This document shows positions 10,711 through 22,757 of a stretch of 64,000 nucleotides of DNA, in pieces (the stretch's first letter is position 1; every line of letters starts with the position of its first letter). The position numbers and the translations under genes were made by a program. The notes below the pieces were generated by a model. That model ran no database searches and was not told the DNA's origin. It worked only from the letters and a program-made list of their open reading frames with translations. This DNA is from Chamaecrista fasciculata (taxonomy: Eukaryota; Streptophyta; Magnoliopsida; Fabales; Fabaceae), in the NCBI GenBank assembly GCA_003254925.1, contig QANZ01004973.1:36193-100192 (forward strand), given 5' to 3'.

Positions 10711-11400
10711 AATCATCATTTTGTATAATTTTATTGATATAATTTTAGATATATAAATTATATTTTCAATATTTATCAAATTGATATATTATACACACTC
10801 ACGCACATAGATGCACCATTTTTTTTTGTCTTCATAGATGCACCATTAACTAATAAATTATCTTGTCTTGGAGGGTGTAAAAGGGCTGCCCCAATTTCGT
10901 GTACACTCTAAGATATGGCCTAGTGAAATTTGAGTCGAATTGGGTAGAGTCTTTTATCAATATTGGTCCTATATTTTTTTTCTCAAAAATTAATTGGATC
11001 ATTTATCTTTCAAAATATTTAAATTAGTCTTACATATTTTCATAACTACTCACATTAATTTCAAATGATTAAGTATGATCATATCTCTCTCATTTCAAGT
11101 TTGAATGTGATAAATCTTGAGTTTCAAGTTGTTTTTTACTATTATTTCTTTATTCAATTAGGACTGTTAACAAATAAAATCAAATCGAGTCTGAAAAAAT
11201 AGGTCGCTCATTTTATGGTCAAATAAGTGAAGTTGGTCATCATATTCTCTTGTTTCTAGTCCAGATATGACAAATTTAAAATTATGAATTATTATTATTA
11301 AAATTAAAGAAGATTATTTAAAATCTACTATTTCTCAATATTCCGAGTTATGGGATACAAATCTTATGAAGAGATGCTCGTGATGAATCCTCGGCCTATC
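10711..11400. other. Intergenic with foldback half-arms
   Basis: Contains unpaired fragments of the tttggtcc/ggaccaa type near 10960-11300, probably decayed foldback elements. No gene seen. An unresolved N at about 11405. Confidence 0.35.
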
Positions 11401-11420
11401 CTCANCCATCGGAAATCGTC

Positions 11421-11665
11421 CGGCTAATGATTACACAGAATACTCAAAAAGGAAGTCCAAGATCTCGCCACGCTGGCGCCGGAGACGACGTATTCGAAGA
11501 GAATGTTGTCGGCGGCGACGTAGGCGACGAAATCGCCGAGCTCGACGCGGAGGTAGGCGAAGGAGAACTCGGTGTGGCAGAGAACGGAGAGGAGTGCGGC
11601 GGCGCCGGAGATGAGGTAGGAGAGGATGACGGCAGGGCCGACGTCGTTGCGAGCATGAAAGGACG
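11421..11665 (-). pseudogene. Cationic amino-acid transporter (CAT) gene fragment
   Basis: The minus strand encodes a GC-rich stretch, clearly unlike its AT-rich surroundings. It reads NDVGPAVILSYLISGAAALL, then SVLCHTEF, FAYLRVELGDFVAY, NILFEYVV and VARSWT. This is the start of the amino-acid permease core of plant CAT proteins, covering the end of helix 1 to helix 3. Relative to the family, about nine residues (the AVEIPVAGG segment) between TEF and SFAYLRV are missing. A stop codon falls where the family has a Lys in NHKPxDF, and PDDFR follows in frame. The start and the remaining ~500 residues are absent. It is a non-functional fragment, possibly captured by a transposon, though no clear terminal repeats were found. 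Confidence 0.75.
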
Positions 11666-11724
11666 CATTTCGGAGCAGAAGAAGAAGGGTGCGAGAAGAG
11701 TGTTAGCTGGATTCCTTTTTTTCT

Positions 11725-12150
11725 TTTTGGGGAAAAATTGTTTCAAATACAAGTTTATTCATTTTCTCTTACACTTTGGTCCTATTATAAAAGGAAAGGA
11801 CCTTAATTCAAAAAAATAAAATTTTTCGGGTAATGTAAACCAATTTTTTCTTTTATTTAACAGAAAAATTGGATAGAAATTGGAAAGAGACTAATGGTGG
11901 AACTTTTTAGAAATTTGAGGGACCAAAACAGAACTTTGAACAAACTTGAAGGACCAAAATAGGACTTTGGCCTAATTTTTTTGAAATTACTATTATACCC
12001 TCACTGATTTGGCCTTAATTTAACATAAGGGTGTTATTTGCACGTAATTGAAAACTCAAGGGTCCTATTTGCACAAATTGAAAACTCAGGGGTGTTATGT
12101 GCACCCACTCTAAAACTCAGGGGGTGTCCCTGCATTTTGGCCATACTTTT
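11725..12150. repeat. Half-arms of foldback-type repeats
   Basis: Repeated units such as gagggaccaaaacagaacttt and aaactcaggggtgttatttgc recur every 35-45 bases in one orientation. They look like single arms of the foldback families seen elsewhere; no complementary arm was found nearby. Confidence 0.4.
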
Positions 12151-12329
12151 AATAAAAAATGTCAGTGAAAGAAGATGTAAAGTGAGATCCACACTTCTAC
12201 ACTACTATTAGGGTGTAATATATCCCCTCCCCACCACTGCCATGGGTTAGGGTGTAATATAAAAATGGCATGTTTTGCTTTTGTGAGGACTAAAAAGAAA
12301 GGGGCATAAATGGGATTAGGGCAATTGGC

Positions 12330-13740
12330 GAGGGTTAGGCTTGGGAAGCCAGAACAAGAGGACAGACACAGAGGCTGCTTGCGCAAATCTAGCTAATCAT
12401 CTCTTCTGGGTCGACCAATATGTAGCCAAAGATTGGATTTTTTTTTCTTTTCAAATATTCAATCCTTCCTTCTTTCTTCTAAATCCTTCCCTTCATTTCT
12501 TTCTTTCTTCCATTCTCATCATCAAAACCCTACCTACACACACATTGATTCCACTCTTCACTTTCCTTTCTTTTCTTTCCCACATTATGCTTCCACGTAC
12601 AAAACCCTTTTCTAACATCCTCAATTCCACACCCAAAATCGCCTCAGAAACTAGAATATGTCCCTTGAACACATACCCCACTTTCTCGTTTTCCCCAACA
12701 TTGCTTTGAAATCTTGTGGGTGTCGTCTCATTCTTATTGTTTTGGGTAATAATTGTAATGATACGACATTGGGGTTTGTGGCTGAAGAAGCTGTGGTTGC
12801 TGCAGAGAGACTGTGGGAAATGTTGAGTCTTATTATCATTATGATGATGGTCGCTACTAGAGATTGTGGTGGGATCCAAAGGAAAATGGGTTTCTCTAGC
12901 TCATTTAAAGAATGGGCTTACTCTGTTCCTAAAGTTCAATTCTTTTTTTTGCCTAGTACTGGTGAGGTGACTCTGTTCTTTGTATTCTTCTTGCTCTGCT
13001 GATTTAGGTGGTGTTGGTGGTGATGATGATGATGATGGTGATATTGGCTAGACGGCTCAATCTGTTCTTGCTTAGTGATGATGATATTTCTATTATTTAT
13101 ATATAAACTTTTTTAATTTCTTTGTGGATACTCAAAGGCAAATGTTGCTCTATCACAGGTTTGATTTCTTCTAATATCAGTGGATTTTGGTAAATTTTTG
13201 TTGTGCATTTCTGCATCCTGGATTGTTGAAGAAGCCCATGCCCCATGCTATGCTTCCCTCTCAGGAAAAAAAAAGAAAAAAAATATTTTTTCTTTTTCAA
13301 AATTTATTTTTTTGCAGTAAATGGGATGCACCTAACCTAATCCTGTAGGATTTTTGGTCAGTGATGCTTTAAATTTTGGGGGTCCCTTGATGTGCAGAGC
13401 CTTCAACATCCAAACACTGTTTTATTACCGTTTCAAATTTAATGTCAGTCTTTGCTTCTGTCTCTTTTACAAATTTTTATTGGTTTTTCTTGGGAAATGT
13501 GGGGGCTTCATGATATTAACAATTGTGCAGAGCTTAGAAGGAAGAAGCCACAGAGGGCCCATCAAACTACTTGTACTTCCTTTCATTAAAATTTATCTGA
13601 ATTTTCTCTTTGGAAATTTCCTTCCCTTTGTTACATGTAGTAGTAGCCATAGTCTTCTTGTTAATGCTCATTTTGGCTCTAACCATTGCAGTTTAATCCA
13701 ATTATATGAGATCAGTGTTATGGGTTTGAGTGTGTGATGT
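12330..13740 (+). other. Low-repeat region, possible noncoding transcript
   Basis: This 1.4-kb stretch lacks recognised transposons and is richer in mixed sequence than its surroundings. It contains a pyrimidine-rich leader-like segment (12440-12560) and several open frames on both strands (longest 128 codons, 12493-12879 minus), none with a recognisable domain. A GAT-repeat (about 13020-13038) precedes the miR171-complementary site. A noncoding RNA gene is one possible reading. No transcript evidence. Confidence 0.2.
13040..13062 (+). other. Bulged miR171-complementary site (candidate target mimic)
   Basis: GATATTGGC (13040-13048) and ACGGCTCAATC (13052-13062) are together the perfect complement of miR171b/c positions 2-21. 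They are interrupted by the three bases TAG (13049-13051) between miRNA positions 12 and 13. The base opposite position 1 is T, a mismatch. A 3-nt central bulge is the design of IPS1-like target mimics, though in IPS1 it lies between positions 10 and 11. In the frame of GRAS targets the site would read ILARRLN rather than ILARLN, but flanking codons do not resemble GRAS proteins. Confidence 0.35.
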
Positions 13741-16700
13741 CACAATGATAACTTTATTCTTGTACAACTCAACAAGAAAAACAATGTCAAGACAAAGAAA
13801 ATTGAGCTCCATGTGAAGAATGAATGCCCTGTTAGATTATGTAATGTTGCCACACATTGAGGGCTATCAACACCTTTTCCTTTTCTGTTGTAGGGACTAG
13901 AGAGATTCTAATCTTTTAAGAAGCAACATATCTTTATAATTTGGTATCAATTTAGTTCTTGGATTATATAGGTGCTGCTAGTTTAGACTTTAATTTTTTT
14001 AAATGATTGATTTAATTTTTAAAAATTCATTATTCATTGTAATTTAGTCTCTCTTTAGAGACTGAATTGTGTTAGAATAATTAATTTGTAACAAATTGTG
14101 AATTTTCAAAAATTAAATATAATTTTTTTAAAGAAATAAAAGGCTTAAGTGTTAATTTACTCATCCACAATCAGATTTTCTTTTTTACTTATTTAATGGT
14201 CTTGAATTGTGAGTTAAAAATTATAGTGTGATAATTTTGCATTGTGTAAGATATAGTACATTGTATCATGTGGGTAACGTGCACAAAGGAAAAAAAGCTC
14301 TTTCTAGTTTTTACTCTTTGTAAGAGGTGAGAAATAATGAATGGGGAGTTCAGAGTCCAACAATTATGAATAATGTACATGTCCTTTGTACAAACAATAA
14401 GCTCTTCCCATACTCCTACTTGGCAATGAAAATAAAAATCCTCAAGTCACTCTATAAGCTGGTTTGGATTTTGTGTGAAGTCACATGATTTTGAAAGCAA
14501 ATCATCTAAGTATTTAAACATTTCCACCCTATGGGGATGTGGAAGGTTATAGAGAATTCAGTTATTGAAGCTACTTAGGTAATTAGTTAACCAACAAAAG
14601 GTTACTTTACTTCAAGTGGTAAGTAGTTTAATAACACTTACGAGAAGTCTTGAATTTGAGAACATCTTTATTGAGAGACTCTTTTATTATAATCAAGTGC
14701 ACAACGCGGGTTAAGGTTGAATCTGAATTAGTCGGAACAAACAAAAAGATGGTAATCAATAAGTATACTATGATTTTTAAAATCAAACTCTCACTTATCT
14801 TGTTGAACTCCATGGCCAAGAGAAGAGGTCATTTCTAGAGTCTTCTTTTCCTCAGATTGAATGTGATTACACGACTCAAACTCCTTTTTGTTTTCAAGTT
14901 GCCATGCATATATGCATTTGTTGGTTAATCAAGAGACATATTATTCATGTACTTGTAAGACTTTAAATAAATTCCTTTCATAAAACCAGAAAGGCCAATT
15001 TCAAGTAAACCCAAATGCCCAATCATTGAACACAGAAGTAAGTCCCACTCCAAAAGAGATATGATGTTACAATCAGAATATCATTTTTGGACAGGGCAGT
15101 AACATGCAATCATGCATTAATTAATAAAGCTAATTAATTGGTAAATACTGCTTTTCAATTTTCGTTTCATCCCACTTTCCTTCTAATAAACTTGAATCCA
15201 TGAGTGATGAGTCAGTGCAATCCCATAAAACAAAATGAGATTTTTTTTTTTGGTTCAAATCTCAAATGTCAATGGATTCATTCAACCACCAAAGTCTAGC
15301 CTTAAAATTCTGAATTTGCTCAGATGTATGTCTAAGCTGACAAACATCCCATTGGGTTCAAATTGAACATGTGATGCCAGATGGGTTGTTGTAACACGGG
15401 AAAGATTGATGAAGCAAGAAAATCACCCAAATAAATTATTATAGGTCCTACTGTCATAATGAAGTAGGGTACAGAGGACAATGGAGAGTAAAGATAATTG
15501 ACAGAAATGATACATTTATCACAGAAAATAGGTTTATAAGAAACCCTCCGGATACAAAGTTTTGTGCCATGAGGAAGTATCTATCATGGATCCTAATGAG
15601 GGATCCAAAAGATCATATTACAGAATATGTGCTTCCAATAAAACAACTTTGATACCTGTGAGTCTGTGCATTTCGTTGGTCAAACAATGCATTTTGATAT
15701 GAATTTATTAAAAAAGATAAATGAATTGAAAGCGATGAATGGTGCAACAAAATTCATCCATATCAACTAACAAAAATTGGTCTGATGGAGTTGTCTCATA
15801 ACTAACACAATCCTGAATTTAAATCTCGTTACTGATGAATAAATATTCATTAAACCTGTAATAATACCCTAACTTTATTGAATCAGAGAGACTCGATTCA
15901 CCTAAATTTTATCCATGAAAAAAAAAAAACCATCCTTCCAACTTGAGACGACCTACAAATGCATCCAAAAACAAAGAATCCATTCCCTTTGCTTAGCACA
16001 CATTATAATAGCAAGGCCACCATTTTATCTACTTGGGTTCTATGAAATCAAGTTGGCTGCAGTTACTCTACAATATCCAATAGTTTTGTGGGTGAAGTTT
16101 CAAAGCTAAATGAGACGAAGCTGAATGAAGAAAATAAGCAGCGAACTGACATGTCAGCAAAAGGAAGAGGGTCAGGAGCTTTCCAAATTGGATAAAAGAT
16201 TTTGTGATGACTTGAGCTTGAGCTGGCTGGAGAAACTGAATCAGAATTATAGTCAGACAGGAAGAAGACTAATTTGTCATTTTATTCATTCGCTATCTTT
16301 TAGTTATTTTTATGAGAAAAGATATCAACTATCAAGAGTCTCAAATCTTGGAGACAAAATAATATACATTTTAAGATTTGTGTTGAAATTTTTTTAATAT
16401 TATTGCAAAGATGGCTAAAATCTCAAACTCTCTAGTGTCTATAGAAATAATCCTATTCTTATTTTTTCTTTCTGTTACTTAATGTTGCCATTCCCTTACT
16501 AGGATGGTGATAATTGCAATAGGAGTTTGTTGAGTTTTGTACAAGTCTTTGTATTATTTCCCCCTTCTTCCAGTGAATTTGATACAGACCAATTAATTGA
16601 TTTCCATTTTCTAAAGGGAGAAACTAGAATCATCTAAAAATGACTCAAACAAAGAATCAAAGTGGCTGCATATATATAGATCCAACCTACTACACTGTTC

Positions 16701-17011
16701 TGTGAAACACAGATTCCAGGGGCAAGAACAAGCATGCTATAGAAAAGAATGGTGTTGTTTCAAACATGAAACTATTACTTATAGGAAGCAAATAATTGCT
16801 AGAAAATTTGCCTTTGACAACAGCATATGAAATAAACAAGCTAGCATTGAGATACTCATTCCACATAAATGGTACAAAATCACAGGTCAATCAATTCATA
16901 TTGTTCTCTGGATGGATAGAACTAAAACAACATAATGGTGAAACCACAAACAAGCACCGATAATAATAATAATTATTGTATAGCACATTCCATTCAAAAT
17001 GAACAATAATA
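13741..17011. other. Intergenic, no gene supported
   Basis: Mostly AT-rich, unique-looking sequence. Around 14600-14830 and 15770-15910 there are weak SINE-like passages (gtggtaagtag..., ctgaatttaaatctcgttac), too degraded to delimit. Short open frames (62-90 codons) have no recognisable features. Part of the last ~300 bases is the presumed 3' untranslated region of the minus-strand GDP-fucose synthase gene. Confidence 0.4.
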
Positions 17012-18075
17012 TTATAGTTTGACATTTTCCAAGTACCATTTGTAGGTATCAACAAGCCCATCCTTGAGTGAGACTTTCGGCGTCCAACCCAATCCTGCAA
17101 GTTTCGAGCTATCCATCAGTTTTCTAGGAGTCCCATCAGGCTTGGTAGTATCCCAAACAAGATCCCCTTCAAATCCCACCACTTCCTTCATCAACTCAGC
17201 CAATTCCTTAATAGTCACCTCTTTCCCACTCCCTACATTCACATGCTCTAATCCACTATATTTCTCCATCAAGAACACACAAGCATCGGCTAGATCATCA
17301 ACGTGCAAGAATTCTCTCAATGGACTTCCTGTTCCCCATACCACCACCTCCTTCGCACCTTTCACCTTCGCCTCATGAAACCTCCTCATCAGAGCAGGCA
17401 AAACATGCGAATTCTCGGGATGGAAGTTATCATAAGGACCGTACAAATTAGTCGGCATTCCCGAAATCGCATCCCAATTATACTGAATCCTGTACGCCTG
17501 GCACATTTTGATCCCGGCGATCTTGGCGATCGCATACCATTCGTTTGTCGGCTCTAATGGACCAGTAAGCAAGGCATTCTCCGGGATCGGTTGAGGTGCG
17601 AATTTAGGGTAAATGCAAGAGGATCCCAAGAATAAAAGCTTCTTGACGCCGTTGCGGTAAGCGGAATCGATGACATTCGTCTGGATTTGGAGATTGACGG
17701 CAATGAAATCGGCAGGATATGTGTTATTAGCATGGATGCCTCCGACTTTGGCGGCGGCGACGATGGCGAATTGCGGCTTCTCGGAGGCGAAGAAGGCTTC
17801 AACGTCGGATTGGCGAGTGAGGTCGAGCTCGCCATGGGAGCGAAGGACTAGGTTAGTGAACCCTAGCTGAGTTAGCTTGCGGACGATGGCTGAGCCGACG
17901 AGACCACGGTGACCGGCGATGAATACCTTAGCAGATTTGTCAACTAGAAATGAATCTGATAGAAAGAGAAATCGATTGTTCAGTATAAGGAAATTACAGA
18001 TCTAAGTGAGAATCAGAAGAAAGAAAATAAGCGAGAGAGAGAGAGTGAAGTTAAACCATCGCCGTGGCTTCCCAT
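17012..18075 (-). CDS. GER1: GDP-L-fucose synthase (GDP-4-keto-6-deoxy-mannose epimerase/reductase)
   Basis: The model is complement(join(17012..17955, 18057..18075)), 320 residues. It makes GDP-L-fucose from GDP-4-keto-6-deoxy-D-mannose with NADPH in the cytosol, supplying fucose for cell-wall polysaccharides and N-glycans. It is an SDR-type enzyme: the nucleotide-binding GxxGxxG (AGHRGLVG, residues 20-27) is at the N-terminus. The SSC motif (118-120) and the YxxxK pair (Tyr147, Lys151 in NEWYAIAK) are present, as is the conserved His190 in [12 protein letters not shown]. The C-terminal part ([20 protein letters not shown]) matches the family to the end. The first exon is tiny (MGSHGD plus one base). 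The 100-bp intron has GT (18056) and AG (17956) borders, and joining restores codon GAT. Length is close to Arabidopsis GER1 (312). Whether it is GER1 or GER2 cannot be told. Confidence 0.93.
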
Positions 18076-18230
18076 GGTGAAGATCTAAGTGCTTTCAATT
18101 TCAGTTGCTCTCGTTCACGATGATCACTCCTTACTGCAAAAAAACTCAAAAGCGATGTGAAATCAAATTTCAAGACTTCGGATTTGGGCCACAAATTTTA
18201 ACTCATAGGCCCACATTTTACCCAGAAATG
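18076..18230 (-). promoter_or_regulatory. Presumed promoter/5' region of GDP-L-fucose synthase
   Basis: This is the sequence directly upstream of the minus-strand start codon. No clear TATA box was recognised. Foldback-type repeats begin just beyond it, so the unique upstream region is short. Confidence 0.25.
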
Positions 18231-18234
18231 CATT

Positions 18235-18810
18235 CAGATTTGGATCTAGTATTTAGTGTTTGCAGTTCATGTTTTTTATTTTGGTTCATTATTTTTGTCT
18301 CAAAGTTCATTTTGGTTCATTATTTTCCAAGTTTAAATTGATCCATTATTTATGTAATTTTGGTTCAAAATGATCCTATCATAAGTGGTATCTCTTTTTT
18401 TTTTTATTAATTTTTGATGATGTGACACTTAACTTGACTTTTTTCTCTCTCATATCAAATTATTTCCCTCTTATCGTGACATTTTTGAATGACATAGGTT
18501 ATTTGCAAACTTCATTTATATCAAATATACTGTTTTTTCTTCTTACCAAAAAAAAATATATACTATTTTTTTTTTATTTTCTAAAAAGAAGGCCATATAA
18601 CTGAAAATGTCATGCAAGAAAGGCCATATCAATCATGTTAAGTGCCATATGTAATGAAAAGTAGAGAAAAGAAACAGAACTTAAAAGTATGATTATTTTG
18701 AACCAATTTGTATATATAATGGATCAATTTGAACCTTCTAAAAGATAATAGACCAAAATTAATGTTGATGCAAATATAATAGACCAAAATAAGCATTTGA
18801 CCTTTTTTTA
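18235..18810. repeat. Foldback-type repeat upstream of GDP-L-fucose synthase
   Basis: The left part has units reading ttttggttcattattt. The right part has their complements (aatagaccaaaattaatg and aatagaccaaaataagcattt). The arms enclose about 350 bp of AT-rich sequence. Boundaries are approximate. Confidence 0.4.
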
Positions 18811-19744
18811 AAAAAATTAATACATTATTCTGTTAATTGATATGTAAAAATATTGACATTACATTAATCTATCTTCGAATTAATGTAGATGATAAAAAAT
18901 TACAATTAATAAATCAATCAATCAATGAATATTTACTATAAAATCAACCTTTAAAATAAACTAATTAACAAAGTTTAATATAATTGATAATACTTTATTT
19001 TTTTTTAAGTATATTAGATTTTATTAATGGAGACAAAATTTATATAGATTATTTTTTATAAAATCTAATAATACTTAAAAAAGATTTAATAAAATCTAAT
19101 AATTTTAATAATTTAAAAGAGCATTTATTTACATATAATTTTTTAGCCCAAATTTCCATATCATTTAAAACATACAAAATACAATAGTATTATTAGTATA
19201 ACATTATTTTTGTTAAATAATTTATCACTAATATAACATTTTTCTAAAACTTTTACATTATGCATGTTTGTTGTTTGGGCCTTATGGTGTGAAGGAAGCT
19301 TCGTTTTTTTGTTTTTTCGGCCTGAGAAGGAAGCTTCATCTGAAGGTTCCTGTGGCAATTACGAAATTTCCTAATAACTTGTATTATATAATAGGGCAAG
19401 ACTTATATATGTTTGCTATAAGATTCTCCAATAAAAATATAACACGTGGTAAATTTGTTTTGCATGACCAATCATGGTAGAAAGAGAGTATTACATCATA
19501 ATTTGATTTATTTGCACGATAATACCACCACTTGTGTTCAAGTTCAAGAGTTGTATTGCATCATAATTTTATTTATTTTTTTAATTTTAACCCTAAGTTT
19601 CTCTCGTCTATTTGTTTAATAGTCTAAGTGAAGATTAATCTTATTCGAATCGGAAGTAAACAATTAAAGTTCTCCAAATAATATTGATTTCAAAGATTAA
19701 ACCTTAATCGTCTTGTAAGTGCACCTTGTGATGTTTGATTATAT
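18811..19744. other. Intergenic, no gene seen
   Basis: Very AT-rich. At about 19590-19720 a passage (gaatcggaagtaaacaattaaagttctccaaataatattg) loosely resembles decayed SINE sequence. No supported gene. Confidence 0.35.
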
Positions 19745-20240
19745 ATAAGTTAAAGGGTTATTTTGGTCCAAAATGTATGCTTTAATGTTCATTTTAATCC
19801 ATTATGTTTCAAATTGATCATAAATATTGGCAAAATGTTTCATTTTGGTCCCAAACTATTGAATATGGCTCGTTCCAAGTTCAAACATGACGAGTTTAAA
19901 GTTACGTATTGTTCTCAAAGAGTGTTTTCTCTATCTAGTTGGGGCCGTCAGCAAACGAGGTCAAATCGATCCTAAAAATAGACCACTCGTTTCATGGTTA
20001 AACAAGCAAAGTTGGTCATATCTATCTCGTTTCAAATTCGAATGTGACGAATTCAAATGAGAGATGAGAGAAATATGACCAAATTCAATTGTTTGAGACC
20101 AAAATGAAACATTTTACCAATATTTAGGATCAAAATGAAATATTTTGTCAACATTTAAGACCAATTTAAATATTTTGAAGTATAATGAACTAAAATGAAC
20201 ATTAAGACATACATTTAGGACCAAAATGAACATTTGTGAT
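19745..20240. repeat. Foldback-type repeat
   Basis: The left arm, with gttattttggtccaaaatgt, is mirrored by aggaccaaaatgaacattt at the right. Inner units (aatgtttcattttggtcc / gaccaaaatgaaacatt) also pair. Boundaries are approximate and no clear target duplication was found. Confidence 0.5.
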
Positions 20241-20324
20241 TTGACCTTATGTATATGTTGGTAGATAATCATATGACCTGGTTATGCATATCTCTGATGT
20301 AGGCAAAAATTCAATGAGATACTA

Positions 20325-20957
20325 GACCTGATCACGGGCCGGGCTCGCTAAAAAATGGGCCGGGCTTTAGGGGGTAATAACAAACAAAAAGTAGGCCCGA
20401 GCCCGTTTTATTTCGGGCCGGGCTCGGCCCGTTTTTGATGAATATGGGCCGGGCTTAATTCCGGGCCCTTTTTAAACAAATTAAACATTAAACTCACTCT
20501 CACTCAAATTATATATTTATTAAAATATATATTATATTGGAAATTGAATGGTGATTGGGAGGGATTGGGAAGATTAGGTGAATGATTGATTTTGATTTTT
20601 AAAATTGGAATTGATTGTGGAATTAGAATAGCATAATTGATTTGAAAATTAAAAATTAGAATTAAATGTGGTTTGATTTTCTAAAGTTATATATTTATAA
20701 AAATATATATTATGTTTATATATATTAAGGAATATATTATACAATATACATATATAAAAATGTATGATATATGTATATTAATACGGGCCGGGCTTTAGGG
20801 CCGGGCTGAAAAATAAGCCCGAGCCCGGCCCGTATTAAAACGGGCTTTTTAAAATTCGGGCTCGTTTTTTTTCGGGCTTTTATTTTCGGGCTCCTTTTCA
20901 TTTTTTTCGGGCCGGGTAAATCGGGCCGGACGGGCTTTCGGGCTCATGATCAGATCT
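20325..20957. mobile_element. hAT-type nonautonomous element with GGGCCGGGC subterminal repeats
   Basis: Ends are GACCTGATCACGGGCCGGG (left) and GGCTCATGATCAGATCT (right), inverted to each other. An 8-bp repeat AGATACTA flanks it at 20317-20324 and 20958-20965, as for hAT transposition. Both subterminal regions are packed with gggccgggct / agcccggccc, in contrast to the AT-rich centre. No open frame. Confidence 0.7.
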
Positions 20958-20965
20958 AGATACTA

Positions 20966-22363
20966 AGCGGCTAAGCCAAATTTGATGTCCCTAACGAAAA
21001 TAATTGTGTGGGGTACGGTACGTAAGGTAACCACAACATTATGTGTAGGACACTAGGACACAACAAATAGAGCTTTGTTCATTGAGATATCATTATTTGG
21101 GATCTTTAAATGATGCTTTTGCACATATGCTTGTCAGTAAAATTAGGTGAGTCCAATGAAGAAAATTAGTTAAGTCATGATGTTGATATCATTAATTTAT
21201 ACTTGCTTTAATTTGCTAGATTAGCTAGCATGTGGGTAAGTAAATTATTAGTCTAGAGTTTATTATTAGAGAAACTTATTATTTGGTATCTAAATTTATA
21301 TCGAGTTAATTAATTAGTCTTTAAATAATCAAAATATACGACTCACTTTTTAAATTATTACAACCGACAATGATTCAGTCTCTGGGTCAAATTTAGGGAC
21401 CAAAAAATTAAAGTCAATTTAAATTTAGAAATAAAATCATTACTAAGGACTAAATAGTTGACAATTGAACTATTTCAGAGACTAAATCGTGTAATTCAAT
21501 TATTCAATAACTAATTAGTTAATTCGTTGTAAATTTAAGGACTAAATAATAAGTTTTCTCCTATTAATATTTGATAAAGTAACTATACATACAACTTAAA
21601 CCTTAAAAATTATGAGTTGGCTACTCAAAATTTAAAAGTTTAAATTATACATTTGTTTTTTTAAAAGTCGTTACTCTTTAACAGGATACAATTTACTTGA
21701 TTTTTTTTATAAGAATTAACTTGAAGAAATAAAAGGTTCCGTAACTTTCAGAGATGAAAGAATGTAAACCAAACTTTCAATTATTCAGTTATTAACTTGT
21801 GTATTTTTAAACTAATTTATTTATCTACTTTATTTAATATTATTTATGAAATGACTATATTTTGTTTTGTACATGAGTACTAAATATACTTGCTCTTTAT
21901 ATTTTTGCTAGTAACAATTTCTGTATGTTATTAACCATGTAACTCTTTTATATATGAGAGAGGGTTTGGTTTTGGAGAGGTGGAATTCCCTCCTCTCACA
22001 TTTCTTAATTTTTTTAAAAGAATATAAATAAATTTAAAAAAAGGATTGAGGAGGAGAGAGAATGAGATGGCAAATGCCTTAGCTCCCTCTAATATTTTCC
22101 TATAATTAACTTGTATAATTTTTACAGAATTCATCTTTCCAGTTATGTACGTGTGAGTGAAATATGTTGGTGAGGTTATTAATATTGTATGAATTATGAG
22201 TATTTTTCATCTATTTATTTTAATAGATTAATTGAAGATTAATTTTATTCCAGTCGAATAAAATTATAAAAGTGACAAAACTCTTCTTCTTAGTATTTAA
22301 AGTAACTACATTCTTAACTTTCGATTTTAAATTTTTTTTTATTATATCATTGAGATTGGACTA
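20966..22363. other. Intergenic with decayed foldback sequence
   Basis: At about 21255-21565 two imperfectly complementary arms occur (aacttattatttggtatct and ggactaaataataagttttc). The rest is AT-rich with no gene seen. A SINE-like degraded passage may lie near 22200-22310. Confidence 0.35.
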
Positions 22364-22368
22364 TGAGA

Positions 22369-22697
22369 TGAACAAAGGTATATAGGAAGAGCAAATATAC
22401 ATTAAATAATGCATATTTCATTACTAAATCTCAGATAGATATATACACTTAATAGAGAAATAGTAGGGACGCGTGTCTAAAGTTAATAGCCTACTCTAAT
22501 AACTAATTATGAGCTGTACAAAGCACCAGAAAGAATATACAAAGAAAAAAATATGCATAAGAAATATTTATAGCTGATATGCATAACAATGAAGGATAGA
22601 AAGCTTCTAGAAAGCCATTATCTTACTGGAATATTGCTGTGAAAATAATCTAGCAATTAGTCAGAAATAAAACTATTACTCTTTTAATTCTTCAACA
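22369..22697 (-). repeat. 3' LTR of the copia element
   Basis: On the plus strand it begins TGAACAAAGGTATATAGGAA and ends TTCTTCAACA. It pairs with 23142-23477, and TGAGA precedes it. It is the 3' LTR because the RNase H remnant points toward it. Confidence 0.8.
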
Positions 22698-22757
22698 TCG
22701 CCTCCTTAAGTTGGAATTTGGTGAGGAACCAAACCCAACTTGCAAACCTTAGAAGAC

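Noticed and set aside
11427..11819. 130-codon acidic plus-strand frame over the CAT fragment
   Set aside because: It is the antisense shadow of the GC-rich transporter fragment on the minus strand.
12493..12879. 128-codon minus-strand frame (MDPTTISSSDHHH...) as a protein gene
   Set aside because: No recognisable domain, overlapping frames of similar length on the other strand, no splice partners; kept only as part of the possible noncoding region.
13020..13300. A MIR171 precursor hairpin
   Set aside because: The site is complementary to miR171 and no matching TGATTGAGCCG arm occurs within a few hundred bases.
17064..17870. Several 66-104-codon frames over the GDP-fucose synthase gene
   Set aside because: Antisense or out-of-frame shadows of the real coding sequence.
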